Assembly: GCF_015326965.1 (NCBI RefSeq)
Contig: NZ_CP017659.1
Location: 4,778,001-4,842,000 of the forward strand
Origin: Paenibacillus sp. JZ16
GTDB taxonomy: Bacteria > Bacillota > Bacilli > Paenibacillales > Paenibacillaceae
Direction of reading: 5' to 3'
Length of the DNA stretch: 64,000 nucleotides
Shown here one piece after another: positions 7,908-17,864 of this stretch. The notes below the pieces were generated by a model. The model was not told the origin of the DNA. It did not search any database and saw nothing but the letters and a program-made list of their open reading frames with translations. Numbering within the stretch: the stretch's first letter is position 1; the number at the start of each line of letters is the position of its first letter. Made by a program: the position numbers and the translations under genes.

Positions 7908-8798
7908 ATGAGGAGAGTAAAGAAAGCCATTATTCCTGCAGCGGGGCTTGGGACACGTTTTCTGCCTGCAACGAAAGCAATGCCAAAGGAAATGCTTCCG
8001 ATTGTGGATAAACCCACCATTCAATACATTGTGGAAGAGGCCGTGGCATCGGGAATTGAGGATATTATCATCGTGACGGGTAAAGGCAAGCGTTCAATTG
8101 AAGACCATTTCGATCATGCGTTTGAACTGGAGCATAATTTGCTCAGCAAGGGAAAGTATGAATTGCTTAACGAAGTTCGGCGCGCTTCGAATGTTGAAAT
8201 CCATTACATACGCCAAAAAGAAGCCCGGGGTCTAGGTCATGCCGTTTGGTGTGCACGTAACTTTATAGGAAATGAACCATTTGCCGTCCTATTAGGGGAT
8301 GATATTGTTCAATCCGATACACCTTGTACTCGGCAATTGGCCCAGCAGTTTGAACGATTGCAGAAGTCGGTTATCGGTGTTCAAAACGTGCCCGATGATC
8401 AAACACATCGCTATGGAATTGTGGCTCCACTGGGTAAGATGAATCGCTTGTATGAAGTGGATTATTTTGTAGAGAAGCCTCCTGCCGGTCAAGAACCGTC
8501 GAGACTAGCCATCATGGGCCGCTACATATTAACTCCTGAAATTTTTGATTACCTGGAACATCAAGAGGAGGGGGCTGGTGGAGAAATTCAGTTAACGGAC
8601 GCGATCCAGAAGCTGAATGAAAGTCAGGGCGTATACGCTTACGATTTCGAAGGCACCCGATATGATGTAGGCGAAAAGCTTGGATTTATTATGACCACTC
8701 TTGATTTTGCACTTCAAAATGAGGAGCTCCGAAAACCCCTTCTACAAGGTATGGAGACGATTCTTGAAAGAGAGTATTCAAATTCAAATAAAAATTAA
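7908..8798 (+). CDS. galU: UTP-glucose-1-phosphate uridylyltransferase
   Basis: 296-residue enzyme making UDP-glucose from UTP and glucose-1-phosphate. The nucleotidyltransferase signature [21 protein letters not shown] lies at the N-terminus, followed by [12 protein letters not shown] and the YDVGEKLG region near the C-terminus. UDP-glucose can be a glycosyl donor and is the substrate of the UDP-glucose dehydrogenase encoded downstream. ATG 7908 is preceded by GGAGAG; an upstream TTG at 7890 is in frame but less likely. Confidence 0.93.
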   Translation: MRRVKKAIIPAAGLGTRFLPATKAMPKEMLPIVDKPTIQYIVEEAVASGIEDIIIVTGKGKRSIEDHFDHAFELEHNLLSKGKYELLNEVRRASNVEIHYIRQKEARGLGHAVWCARNFIGNEPFAVLLGDDIVQSDTPCTRQLAQQFERLQKSVIGVQNVPDDQTHRYGIVAPLGKMNRLYEVDYFVEKPPAGQEPSRLAIMGRYILTPEIFDYLEHQEEGAGGEIQLTDAIQKLNESQGVYAYDFEGTRYDVGEKLGFIMTTLDFALQNEELRKPLLQGMETILEREYSNSNKN

Positions 8799-8820
8799 TA
8801 GCTGAAGAGGTGTATCATCC

Positions 8821-9519
8821 ATGTCTCCCAATCCGCAACGTAATGAAGTAGACGTTGTGTTCGAAGTAAATAAACGATATGCAAACGATTTGGCATTAGA
8901 GGCGGAACCCAGAGTTTTGTATCTGGCAATAAAACGTGTCATGGATTGCGTATTGGCTTTCATCGGACTTGTTCTGTTGTCGCCACTCTTTGTGATTGTA
9001 TCCATTCTTATAAAACTGGAGGACCCGAAAGGGTCTGTTTTTTTCTACCAGACACGCATCGGTAAGGATGAGAAGCCATTCCGAATGTACAAATTTCGCT
9101 CCATGGTATCGAATGCGGAAGAACTGCTCGAGGAGCTATTGGATCAAAATGAAGTCAGCGGTGCTATGTTCAAAATGAAGAATGATCCTCGTATTACGAA
9201 GATTGGGAAATGGATTCGAAAGACGAGCATTGATGAGCTGCCTCAGCTATGGAATGTTCTCTGCGGCGAGATGTCTCTGGTCGGTCCAAGACCGGCACTG
9301 CCAAGAGAAGTACAATTATACAGCAATTACGACAGGTTACGATTGAGAGTAAGCCCTGGCTGCACCGGATTGTGGCAGGTGAGCGGTCGTAACAATTTAA
9401 GTTTTGATGAGATGTTGGAGCTGGATCTGGAGTATATCGAACGAAGAGGCTTGTGGATGGATCTGAAATTGATACTTCAAACCGTCAAGATCATGATCCT
9501 TCCGAATTCAGCCTATTAA
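8821..9519 (+). CDS. undecaprenyl-phosphate sugar phosphotransferase
   Basis: 232-residue priming transferase of the bacterial sugar transferase family (EpsL/RfbP type). It loads the first sugar phosphate onto undecaprenyl phosphate on the inner membrane face. One membrane segment near residues 38-62 is followed by the catalytic part with KFRSM, the RKTSIDELPQLWNVLCGEMSLVGPRP block (family hallmark) and SPGCTGLWQVSGRN. It lacks the N-terminal multi-pass region of the long WbaP form. AGAGGTG lies upstream. Which sugar it transfers cannot be read from sequence. Confidence 0.92.
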   Translation: MSPNPQRNEVDVVFEVNKRYANDLALEAEPRVLYLAIKRVMDCVLAFIGLVLLSPLFVIVSILIKLEDPKGSVFFYQTRIGKDEKPFRMYKFRSMVSNAEELLEELLDQNEVSGAMFKMKNDPRITKIGKWIRKTSIDELPQLWNVLCGEMSLVGPRPALPREVQLYSNYDRLRLRVSPGCTGLWQVSGRNNLSFDEMLELDLEYIERRGLWMDLKLILQTVKIMILPNSAY

Positions 9520-9559
9520 CTGAGGCGTACTATTGGAATTTTTGAGGGAGATAGGGTGA

Positions 9560-10993
9560 TTGGAAAATATGGAGAGGATCTCTGGATTAAGCTCTTGGAG
9601 AAGGAACGCCGCACGAACGATTCGTGGGTCGATACAGGTCGGGGTCATTATAGCGAGCGGTACTTTGATTGGATTGCTCAGTTCCGTTGACTCTCTGCAT
9701 ATTAAACTGCTGGAATTGGTATTCCTGGTCTTATGTATGCTGATCGGGCTGTATATCCAGTTTAAGAGCCCACATGTTCTTATTCCATACTCACTTTTGA
9801 TATGGACGATCAGCCCTGAGGTAAGACGCTTGCTCGACTGGTCGTTTCAGTCGTACAGCGATACATCGATTATCATGCTGACTCCGTATTCTGTTTCATT
9901 GATATTACTGATAACAACGATCAAACACTTTAATCGGATCGATTCGAGAATAAGACTGATCATAAAAATCATTAGCGTGGCATTGATATATGGGTTTATC
10001 CTCGGTTTCATGAAATATGGACTGTCTTCTGTATATGACTTGCTGAGCTTATTTGTTCCATTCTTAGTGCTGCTATACGTGAGTGCCAGTCAGTTCGATA
10101 AGGGAATTTGGGACAAATGGCTGAGAAGCTTTGCTTATCTTGCGGTCCTTGTAGGAGTCTACGGCATATACCAATACTTGGTTTTGCCTCCTTGGGATCA
10201 TTTCTGGATGACAACCGCGGATATGAACTCAGTCGGAATACCGGAACCTCAGAAATTCCGGGTGTTCTCTCTGCTGAATTCACCGGGACCAGCAGGTATG
10301 TTTCTTGGTTTTGCACTAGCCATTATGATTGTACAAAAAAAGTGGAGAGCGTTTGGCATAGTCGGAATTATGATCGTCGCGTTTGCGCTTCTGCTCACTC
10401 TGGTTCGGGTTGGATGGATTACGTGTGTAATAATGATCGTTGCCTATTTTGCCCGTTCCCGATTAAAGAGCAAAGTGCAGTTGGTAGCCTTAGGTGTCAT
10501 TATGGTGCTGGCGTATACCTTTATTCTTCCGCTCTTGCCGGGGGCCAATCAGGTATCCTCGCGTATTAGCACGTTCGAGTCATTGGAGGAAGATCACTCT
10601 TTTAATGAGCGGTTGGACTTTGCTAAATATATTATCTCGGATGTGATATCCAATCCCATTGGAAGAGGACTGGGCAGTTCGGGACTGGGGGTCAAGCTAA
10701 CCCAGAGTTCGAATACAGTGGCTGTATTTGATAATGGGTATTTAAATTTGTTTTATTCATTTGGGTTACCCCTGGGACTGGCCGTTATTTTTTTATTAGG
10801 ATATTTGTTCGTAATTCTCTTCAAGATCAGCAAAACAGAGAAGAGTTATGCTCCGATTTCCTTTGCAGCTATTAGTGCGATTCTATTTCTGTTATTAGGA
10901 AGTAATGTATTGAGCGGATTAAGCGGATATATTCTACTGCTGATTATCTCACTCGCATTTCCATATGCGTCTACCAATCGGAGGGAACTGTAG
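9560..10993 (+). CDS. O-antigen ligase/Wzy-like polymerase
   Basis: 477-residue multi-pass membrane protein with about eleven hydrophobic segments and a large loop near residues 210-235. It resembles the Wzy/O-antigen ligase family that polymerises lipid-linked repeat units outside the membrane. A TTG start at 9560 fits GAGGGAG 9 bases upstream; ATG 9569 is the alternative. Within this operon it is the only candidate for the polymerase that partners the flippase and chain-length regulator. Confidence 0.82.
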   Translation: MENMERISGLSSWRRNAARTIRGSIQVGVIIASGTLIGLLSSVDSLHIKLLELVFLVLCMLIGLYIQFKSPHVLIPYSLLIWTISPEVRRLLDWSFQSYSDTSIIMLTPYSVSLILLITTIKHFNRIDSRIRLIIKIISVALIYGFILGFMKYGLSSVYDLLSLFVPFLVLLYVSASQFDKGIWDKWLRSFAYLAVLVGVYGIYQYLVLPPWDHFWMTTADMNSVGIPEPQKFRVFSLLNSPGPAGMFLGFALAIMIVQKKWRAFGIVGIMIVAFALLLTLVRVGWITCVIMIVAYFARSRLKSKVQLVALGVIMVLAYTFILPLLPGANQVSSRISTFESLEEDHSFNERLDFAKYIISDVISNPIGRGLGSSGLGVKLTQSSNTVAVFDNGYLNLFYSFGLPLGLAVIFLLGYLFVILFKISKTEKSYAPISFAAISAILFLLLGSNVLSGLSGYILLLIISLAFPYASTNRREL

Positions 10994-10994
10994 C

Positions 10995-11777
10995 ATGTTA
11001 ATCGTTTTTTTAGGCGACTCCATTACGGAAGGATTAGGTGTCATTCGCTCCAATACCAATTATGCCAACTTGTTGCAGGCTCAGCTCAAGTCACTGCTTT
11101 CCCAGCCTGTTGAAATCATGAATTTCGGCTCCAGCGCCATGCAGGTAAACGAATCAAGGGCGAAGTATGAACAGCGTATTATGGAGCTGCAGCCGGATTT
11201 CATCGTTTTTGCCCACGGAATTACGGAATCCATTGTACGGGAACAGAAGCAGTATTTGAAATGGCTGCCCAGACGGTGGCGAAGGCCCGGTTGGATGGAC
11301 CCAAGACCTTATTATTCGACTCGAAAAGCGCGAAGACTTATGGAAAGGCTGGAATCGGCGCTTCGATGGAGAGTGAAGGTGACCCTGATTAAAGTGTTTG
11401 GCGGCAGACCATGGATGAGTCTCGAGGATTTTAAACAGCATACGACGGAACTTATTCTGAACATTCTGAATAACAGTCCGAAGACCAAGGTGGTGCTGCT
11501 TACTCCCAGTGATATCGAGGAGAAGTACTTTCCGGGATCTGTAGAATCAATGAAGAGGTATAGAGGTATATTGCACGATATTTGCGAGAACAGCAAAGAT
11601 TCAAACCGGATATTTCTGTGCGACACATCCCAAACCTTGAATAAATGGAGTGATTACTTGGAAGACCGGTTTCATCCGAATGAACTGGGACACAGTAAAA
11701 TTGCTAAAGCGCTGCTCAGCGCCATTCGTGAGGATTCCCTTGCTGCACAACCATGGATGAAAGAGGTACAACGATGA
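10995..11777 (+). CDS. SGNH/GDSL hydrolase
   Basis: 260-residue esterase-like protein. The first block has FLGDSITEGLG with the nucleophile Ser; the last block has DRFHPNELGH with the Asp-His pair. These proteins often remove or add acyl groups on polysaccharides. No signal peptide is seen, so it may act on cytoplasmic precursors. ATG 10995 follows GGAGGGAAC directly after the polymerase stop, and the stop overlaps the next gene (ATGA). Confidence 0.85.
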   Translation: MLIVFLGDSITEGLGVIRSNTNYANLLQAQLKSLLSQPVEIMNFGSSAMQVNESRAKYEQRIMELQPDFIVFAHGITESIVREQKQYLKWLPRRWRRPGWMDPRPYYSTRKARRLMERLESALRWRVKVTLIKVFGGRPWMSLEDFKQHTTELILNILNNSPKTKVVLLTPSDIEEKYFPGSVESMKRYRGILHDICENSKDSNRIFLCDTSQTLNKWSDYLEDRFHPNELGHSKIAKALLSAIREDSLAAQPWMKEVQR

Positions 11778-12973
11778 GAATCTGTCTTGTTACGCACAAG
11801 GTGAAGAAGGGAGACGGACAAGGCAGAGTCAATTATGAAGTTATTGTGGAGGCCTTAAAGCAAGGGCACGAAGTGATCGTGATATCCTCAGAGCTGTCGG
11901 AGGACCTCCGAAATCATTCCCAAGTGGAGTGGATTAGGATCAATGTTAGCAAAATCCCGATCGCCTTATTACGAAATCAGTTGTTTGCTATCGTTTCCGC
12001 ATGCTCAATCTGGCTTCGTCGGACCCGCATTCAGCTAGTTGTGGTCAATGGATTCATAACTTATGCCCGGTCTGATATCAATTGTGTGCACTTAGTTCAT
12101 AGCGCGTGGGTGAAGTCGAAGTATCATCCGTTTCGGGAAAAGAAAACGTTAAGGACGTTTTATCACTTTGTCTACAACGGGATCAATGCCGTTCTGGAGC
12201 GAATCGCACTGAAGAAAACCCGGCACATTATTTCCGTATCTGAGCAGGTGAAGCAGGAACTCGTCCGGGATGCAAAATGCGGCGGTCGGCGCATTTCAGT
12301 TGTTCATAATGGTGTTGACACGAGCGAATTCTATCCACGTCAGATCAATAGAGCCGGTTATAAACTGGATGAACACACAGTCTACGCCTTGTTTGCAGGA
12401 GATTTGAACTCAGGCATAAAAAATCTGGATACAGTGCTCCGTGCGTTATCCGAAGTGGAGCATGTTCACCTGCTGGTTCTAGGAAATGCAGAAAAGAGCC
12501 CATATCCGAAAGTTGCCGAACAATTAGGAATTTCGGACCGTGTTCATTTCCTTGGGTATCGGAAGAATATCGCAGATTTTATGGCGCTTGCCGACTTGTT
12601 TGTTTTTCCTTCTAGATATGAGTCGTTCTCGCTTGTCATTTTAGAAGCGATGGCATCAGGCCTGCCTGTGATCATGAGCAACCGCTGCGGTGTGGTTGAG
12701 CTTCTGTCTGACGATGCAGCCATAATCTTGGACAATCCGGATGATACCAAGGCTCTGACCAATGCAATCAGAGAACTATCCTCCAATCCGGAACAATTAA
12801 GAAGGATGGCACGAAGAGCGAGGGAACATGCGCTCCAAAACGACTGGGAGGCCATGGCGATCAAATACATGGAAATATTCAGAGAGACGATGAACGCTCA
12901 GTCAGGCATCCTGCCGATCGACAGGCTCGAAGGGAAAGAACGGTATGTTGAAAATACATATACTCAAAAATAA
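11774..12973 (+). CDS. glycosyltransferase family 4
   Basis: 399-residue GT-B fold glycosyltransferase. N-terminal MRICLVTHKVKKGDGQGRVNYE is the acceptor domain start. The C-terminal donor domain has the GT4 EX7E region around FVFPSRYESFSLVILEAMASGLPVI. It would add one sugar of the EPS repeat unit. The start ATG 11774 overlaps the previous stop by 4 bases and follows AGAGG. The donor is unknown. Confidence 0.9.
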   Translation: MRICLVTHKVKKGDGQGRVNYEVIVEALKQGHEVIVISSELSEDLRNHSQVEWIRINVSKIPIALLRNQLFAIVSACSIWLRRTRIQLVVVNGFITYARSDINCVHLVHSAWVKSKYHPFREKKTLRTFYHFVYNGINAVLERIALKKTRHIISVSEQVKQELVRDAKCGGRRISVVHNGVDTSEFYPRQINRAGYKLDEHTVYALFAGDLNSGIKNLDTVLRALSEVEHVHLLVLGNAEKSPYPKVAEQLGISDRVHFLGYRKNIADFMALADLFVFPSRYESFSLVILEAMASGLPVIMSNRCGVVELLSDDAAIILDNPDDTKALTNAIRELSSNPEQLRRMARRAREHALQNDWEAMAIKYMEIFRETMNAQSGILPIDRLEGKERYVENTYTQK

Positions 12974-14273
12974 AAGAAGCTGGGGCAGTCTTGGCAATGT
13001 CATGCAAACATTTGCATCCAATGTGTTAATCCTCGGTGTCAACGTATTAACAGGTATTATTATCGCAAGGACTTTAGGCCCTGAGGGCCGTGGAGAACAG
13101 GCAGCCATGATTATGTGGCCGCAATTCTTGGCGTACTGTTTAACTTTAGGTATGCCGTCGGCGCTGGTCTATTATATGAAAAAAAAAGATGGGAACCAGG
13201 GCTCGCTCTATATCACCGCGTTGATTATGTCGTTGATTCTTGGATGCGTGGCCATAGCGATCGGTGCTGCCCTCATTCCGTTCTGGATGAAGGGATACTC
13301 ACCGGAAGTCATTGAATTTGCGGTGTGGGCACTGGCAGTTTCGCCGCTTGCGATACTAGGCACCATTAATATAGCTGCCTTACAGTCTAGGGAAGAATAC
13401 TTCTTGTATAATTTCATGCGATATATTCCGGTCCTGGGTATACTGATTCTGCTCTGTGTCCTTGTTGCAACCGGGAATGTTACGTCATTTTATACATCGA
13501 TTGTATATCTTTTTCCCGCTATTCCAATAACCATATGGATAACAATCAAGCTGGTCTTGCATTATAAAATGAAGCAGAGGAACAAGCTGGAATCCGCTAA
13601 AAAGCTGCTCAGTTACGGGGTCCGTTCCTATGGAACCGATGTGGCAGGGACCTTCTCCGGTTATATTGATCAGATTTTGGTAGTAGGGTTACTATCACCG
13701 GCCAGCCTTGGCCTTTATGTTGTTTCGCTGAGCCTGTCAAAAATTTTAAATACGATTCAGACTGCGATTACCTCGGTGTTGTTTCCCAAGGCGTCCGGAC
13801 TTCAACATGCGGAAGCCATTCGACTCACGTTCAAAGTTTATCGCGTTAGTATGCTGGTGACTCTTCTTGTAGGTGCCTCGGTATTTCTTATTGCGCCGTA
13901 TCTGTTAATTCTCTTGTATGGACAGTCATTTACGGATGCTGTTCCGATATTCCGGATTTTAATCTTCCAAACGGGGATTGCAAGTCTTTCGTGGATTCTT
14001 TCACAAGGCTTTATGTCTACTGGCAAGCCGGGGGTAGTTACCATCATTAGAGTATCAACCCTTGGGATTAATATTGTGCTGCTGAATATTCTTATCCCGA
14101 TACTGGGAATTGAAGGTGCGGCAATCTCGCTGTTGATTACATCCGTCGTGGAATTTATTCTGATCTTCCTGCTCTATACGCTGAAGCATCATATTAAACC
14201 ACGGGACTTTATCTTGACGAAGATGGATATTGTATGGCTGCTTCAGCGTATTCGTATTCAATTGAGCAGCTAA
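12945..14273 (+). CDS. oligosaccharide flippase (Wzx type)
   Basis: 442-residue protein with about twelve hydrophobic segments, of the polysaccharide flippase (MOP) superfamily. The N-terminus has the family pattern NVLTGIIIARTLGPEGRGEQ. It would turn undecaprenyl-linked repeat units to the outer membrane leaflet for polymerisation. It begins within the end of the previous gene at ATG 12945, with AAGGGAAAG upstream. Confidence 0.88.
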   Translation: MLKIHILKNKRSWGSLGNVMQTFASNVLILGVNVLTGIIIARTLGPEGRGEQAAMIMWPQFLAYCLTLGMPSALVYYMKKKDGNQGSLYITALIMSLILGCVAIAIGAALIPFWMKGYSPEVIEFAVWALAVSPLAILGTINIAALQSREEYFLYNFMRYIPVLGILILLCVLVATGNVTSFYTSIVYLFPAIPITIWITIKLVLHYKMKQRNKLESAKKLLSYGVRSYGTDVAGTFSGYIDQILVVGLLSPASLGLYVVSLSLSKILNTIQTAITSVLFPKASGLQHAEAIRLTFKVYRVSMLVTLLVGASVFLIAPYLLILLYGQSFTDAVPIFRILIFQTGIASLSWILSQGFMSTGKPGVVTIIRVSTLGINIVLLNILIPILGIEGAAISLLITSVVEFILIFLLYTLKHHIKPRDFILTKMDIVWLLQRIRIQLSS

Positions 14274-14336
14274 GGAGTCATACTGTGCCAATTGAACTAG
14301 CTTTACCGTTAAATCTTATTGAAGAAAAGAGAGATT

Positions 14337-15526
14337 ATGATGAATATACTTACAACTGGAATGGGTTGGATCGATATTCAGCATGGCGGATTAAACCGTT
14401 ATTTTGCGGATTATATGAAAGCTATGAAGGAGTATGGCCATACCGAGCTTGGACTGGTCGTAGGTCCTCAGGGGGCTAGTATAGAAACAGATCTTAATAT
14501 AATCAATACAACGGAAGGAGCAACCCATCACGATCTCCTGTCTCGAATGAGATCTGTTCAGAAGCGTTCCTTTCAAGCAGTTGGCAGCTTTCAGCCCGAT
14601 GTATATAATCCGCATTTTGCACTCTATTCAGCTATGGTTACAAGGAAGAAAATACCGCCGCATGTCCCAATTGTTACTCATTTTCAAGGACCTTGGGCGT
14701 TAGAATCAAAAATTGAGGAGAAGAAGCAGAGCGGAGCCGTGACAGAGGTGAAGTGTTGGCTGAAGAAACAAGTAGAACAAATTAGCTATCGGCGTTCCGA
14801 CAGCTTCATTGTTCTGAGTCAATATTTTAAAGATATGCTCGTGGAGAACTATGATGTGAAAGAGCGGGACGTTCATATAATTCCAGCGGCTGTAGATCAT
14901 GAACGCTTCCGTCCTCATCCCAATCGGGAGCAATTGAGAACAGAGCTGGCTATTTCAACTGGTCAGCCCATGCTCTTCTGTATAAGAAGATTAGTCCGTA
15001 GGATGGGAATCGATAGGCTGATTCACGCCATGGTAGACGTGATTAAGATACATCCTGAATCTCGCCTGTTCATCGGTGGAGACGGACCCATGCGTGCGGA
15101 ATACGAAGCGTTAATCGGTCAGCTTGGACTCGCTTCGCATGTTAAATTGCTTGGTAGAATTTCTAACGAAGAGCTTGTTCGGTACTATCAAGCTGCGGAT
15201 ATCAGTGTTGTTCCGACACTTACCTTAGAGGGATTTGGGCTTATAACTGTTGAGTCTCTTGCGTGCGGGACGCCCGTGCTAGGAACTCCATATGGGGGAC
15301 GAAAGAGATTCTGCAGCAATTGTCGAATGACTTACTGTTCAAAGACGGGACATCTGAGGCCATGAGTGAAAAAATTATTGATGTTCTAAATAACAATTTA
15401 TTTTTGCCAACCCGGGAAACATGCAGACAACATGTGCTGAATCGGTATACATGGAGCAGGGTGGCGGAAGCTGTAACCGGGTTATTTACGGAAGAGATTG
15501 AGAAAAGGAAGGTACTTAGAACATGA
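14337..15526 (+). pseudogene. glycosyltransferase family 4, frameshifted
   Basis: Reads as one GT4 enzyme broken near 15294-15298. The N-terminal part begins MMNILTTGMGWIDIQHGGLNRY and runs to GFGLITVESLACGTPVLGTPYGG. The rest (KEILQQLSNDLLFKDG to the stop at 15526) lies in another frame. The break falls in a run of five G; six would give GTPYGGTKEILQQ, the usual GT4 sequence. Without that G the protein loses about 80 C-terminal residues, part of the donor-binding domain. Start ATG 14337 has AAAAGAGAG upstream. Either the enzyme is inactive, the run varies within the population, or the base is a sequencing error. Confidence 0.85.
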
Positions 15527-16722
15527 GGATTGCCTTCTATAATCATACGAGTACCGTGAGCGGGGGCGAGATTAGCTTGCTGTTGACCGCCAGGCATTTA
15601 ACCAAAGCGCATCCGATATTGTTTGCACCAGAGGGGGAGCTTCTTCAGAGAGCCCGCAGCCAAGGGCTTGAAGCTGTTGTTATACCAAGCTTTCGTGCGA
15701 GGTTAACTAAGAATCCTCTCCTTCTTGTTATATATGTATTCGGTATGCTATGGGCAGGTTGGAGGCTTGCCCTTCTTATGAAGCGAAGCCAGGTAGATCT
15801 TATTCATGCCAATTCGATCCGTGCTGGTATGATGGCAGCATTATTCAGATGGTATCATAGGCTTCCTGTCGTATGGCATTTGCGAGATATGCCGCCTAAG
15901 GGACTCATTGGAAGGCTTATTCAAAAATTAGCCGTCCATACGACGCAGGCTCTTATCGGTATTTCTGAATCCGTTATTCATAGTATGGATCATCCCTCTT
16001 TGCAAGAAAGATGCCATCTTGTGCATAACGGAGTAGAACTGGTTCATTTTGATGCGGCGGAAAAAGACGTGATAAGAGCACGGTTAAGGTCGGAGTTCCA
16101 AACACCGCTGGATGCGAAAGTGCTGACCATAATTGGTCAGATTGCGCCATGGAAGAGGCAGGAAGATGCGATTGAGGCATTTTCAAGGTTTGCGGTTGAA
16201 GAACCGGATGCGGTTCTATGGATCGTTGGCGAGGCTAAATTCAGGCAGGAGAATGAACGCTATCTTGAACGTTTAAAGGCCAGAGCTAGAACGTTAAAGC
16301 TCGAAGATAAGGTTAGGTTTACTGGATTTAGACATGATGTACTGGAGATCTGCTGTGCAGCAGATCTCCTTTTATTATGCTCAGAGAATGAGCCGTTTGG
16401 GAGAGTTATTATTGAAGCTATGTCGCAAGGTATGCCGGTTGTTGGCACCCGTGGAGGCGGCGTGCCTGAAATTATCCAGAGCGGTGAAAGTGGACTTCTG
16501 TATGAGACTGGAAGCATCGAAGAGCTTACACAATGTATCCGGCAGGTGCTAAAGGATAAACGAATGTGGTTGACACTTAGCGATAACGGGCAAGAGCGTG
16601 TGCGAGATCACTTCTCGATTAAGCAGACATCTCAAAAAATTGAGCTGATCTATCAACAACTGTTGTCTAAGCCGGGAATGAAACAGGTGGAACAACAACA
16701 GCATGCAAGGGAGCTGGTATAA
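15523..16722 (+). CDS. glycosyltransferase family 4
   Basis: 399-residue GT-B glycosyltransferase. The N-terminal MRIAFYNHTSTVSGGEISLLL holds the GGE loop. The donor site region is LLLLCSENEPFGRVIIEAMSQGMPVVGTRGGGVPEII. It overlaps the end of the frameshifted gene upstream, and AAAAGGAAGG precedes the ATG. It adds one sugar of the EPS repeat unit; the donor is unknown. Confidence 0.9.
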   Translation: MRIAFYNHTSTVSGGEISLLLTARHLTKAHPILFAPEGELLQRARSQGLEAVVIPSFRARLTKNPLLLVIYVFGMLWAGWRLALLMKRSQVDLIHANSIRAGMMAALFRWYHRLPVVWHLRDMPPKGLIGRLIQKLAVHTTQALIGISESVIHSMDHPSLQERCHLVHNGVELVHFDAAEKDVIRARLRSEFQTPLDAKVLTIIGQIAPWKRQEDAIEAFSRFAVEEPDAVLWIVGEAKFRQENERYLERLKARARTLKLEDKVRFTGFRHDVLEICCAADLLLLCSENEPFGRVIIEAMSQGMPVVGTRGGGVPEIIQSGESGLLYETGSIEELTQCIRQVLKDKRMWLTLSDNGQERVRDHFSIKQTSQKIELIYQQLLSKPGMKQVEQQQHARELV

Positions 16723-17861
16723 TGCGGGATTTGAAAATAGCCATTGTGCATGATTACCTCAATCAAATGGGGGGAGCCGAACGTGTGGTGGCTGTATTGC
16801 ACAAGATGTTTCCCGAGGCACCAATCTACACAACCATAGTCGATCGCAATAAACTACTCCCTGAATTACAGGATGCGGTTATCCATACGACTTGGATGCA
16901 GCGAATACCGGGGATACTAAATAAATTTAAGCTTTATTTCTGGCTGTACCCATTCTCAATCAGGTCTATAAACGTGAAGAACTACGATCTTATTCTTAGC
17001 TCCAGCAGTGCTTATGCGAAAGGGGTTCGGAAGGGCAAGCAGAGCCTGCATGTCTGTTATTGCTATACGCCCATGCGCTTTGTCTGGGATTTTGAGACGT
17101 ACATGGAAAGTATTCAAGTCCCCCGTTTCGTGAAGAGGATTGCGAAATGGCTAATCTATCCTCTAAAGAGATGGGATAAGAATAACTCTAAACGCGTGGA
17201 TCGTTTGATCGCTATTTCCACGATCGTGAAGGAGCGAATTAAACATTGTTACGGAGTAAATGCTCCAATCATATTTCCTCCCGTAGAAGTTAGCCGGTTT
17301 AGCGTCACGGAAGGGGAGCCGGAGGATTATTTTCTTGTTGTCTCGCGATTGGTTTCCTACAAAAAAATAGATTTGGCAATTGAGGCATGCTCACAGTCCG
17401 GTAAGCGTCTGATCGTAATTGGAGATGGACCCGATCGGCAAAGGCTGGAGCAGCTTGCAGGGGATACTGTCACTTTTCTTGGAAGAAGAAGTGACGAAGA
17501 TGTTGTCCGTTACATGCAGAATTGCAAGGCGCTGATATTTCCCGGTATCGAGGATTTTGGCCTAACTCCTCTTGAAGTCAATGCATGCGGCAGACCGATT
17601 ATCGCGTACTACGGGGGCGGAGCGCTGGACACCATTATAGCTGAACAGACAGGGTTATATTTTGAGGAGCAGTCGATAAGCTCTTTAGTGAATACGATTA
17701 ACCGGTTCGATCAATATGATTGGGACCCACAGTATATAAGGCAGCATGCAGAACAATTCAGCGAACACATATTTATCGAACGGATGCAGTCCCTCATTGA
17801 ATCTTCGCTGAAATCAAGAGAGATCAATTCGACTATTCCAGAACCGGAGGGGAGTTATTAG
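16722..17861 (+). CDS. glycosyltransferase family 4 (mannosyltransferase-like)
   Basis: 379-residue glycosyltransferase beginning MRDLKIAIVHDYLNQMGGAERV, the pattern of WbaZ-like enzymes that often use GDP-mannose. The donor region is ALIFPGIEDFGLTPLEVNACGRPIIAYYGGGALDT. It directly precedes the GDP-mannose pathway genes, which fits a mannosyl or rhamnosyl donor. Start and previous stop share one base. Confidence 0.88.
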   Translation: MRDLKIAIVHDYLNQMGGAERVVAVLHKMFPEAPIYTTIVDRNKLLPELQDAVIHTTWMQRIPGILNKFKLYFWLYPFSIRSINVKNYDLILSSSSAYAKGVRKGKQSLHVCYCYTPMRFVWDFETYMESIQVPRFVKRIAKWLIYPLKRWDKNNSKRVDRLIAISTIVKERIKHCYGVNAPIIFPPVEVSRFSVTEGEPEDYFLVVSRLVSYKKIDLAIEACSQSGKRLIVIGDGPDRQRLEQLAGDTVTFLGRRSDEDVVRYMQNCKALIFPGIEDFGLTPLEVNACGRPIIAYYGGGALDTIIAEQTGLYFEEQSISSLVNTINRFDQYDWDPQYIRQHAEQFSEHIFIERMQSLIESSLKSREINSTIPEPEGSY

Positions 17862-17864
17862 CAG

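Noticed and set aside
15263..15526. Short plus-strand reading frame as a separate protein
   Set aside because: It is the C-terminus of the frameshifted glycosyltransferase.
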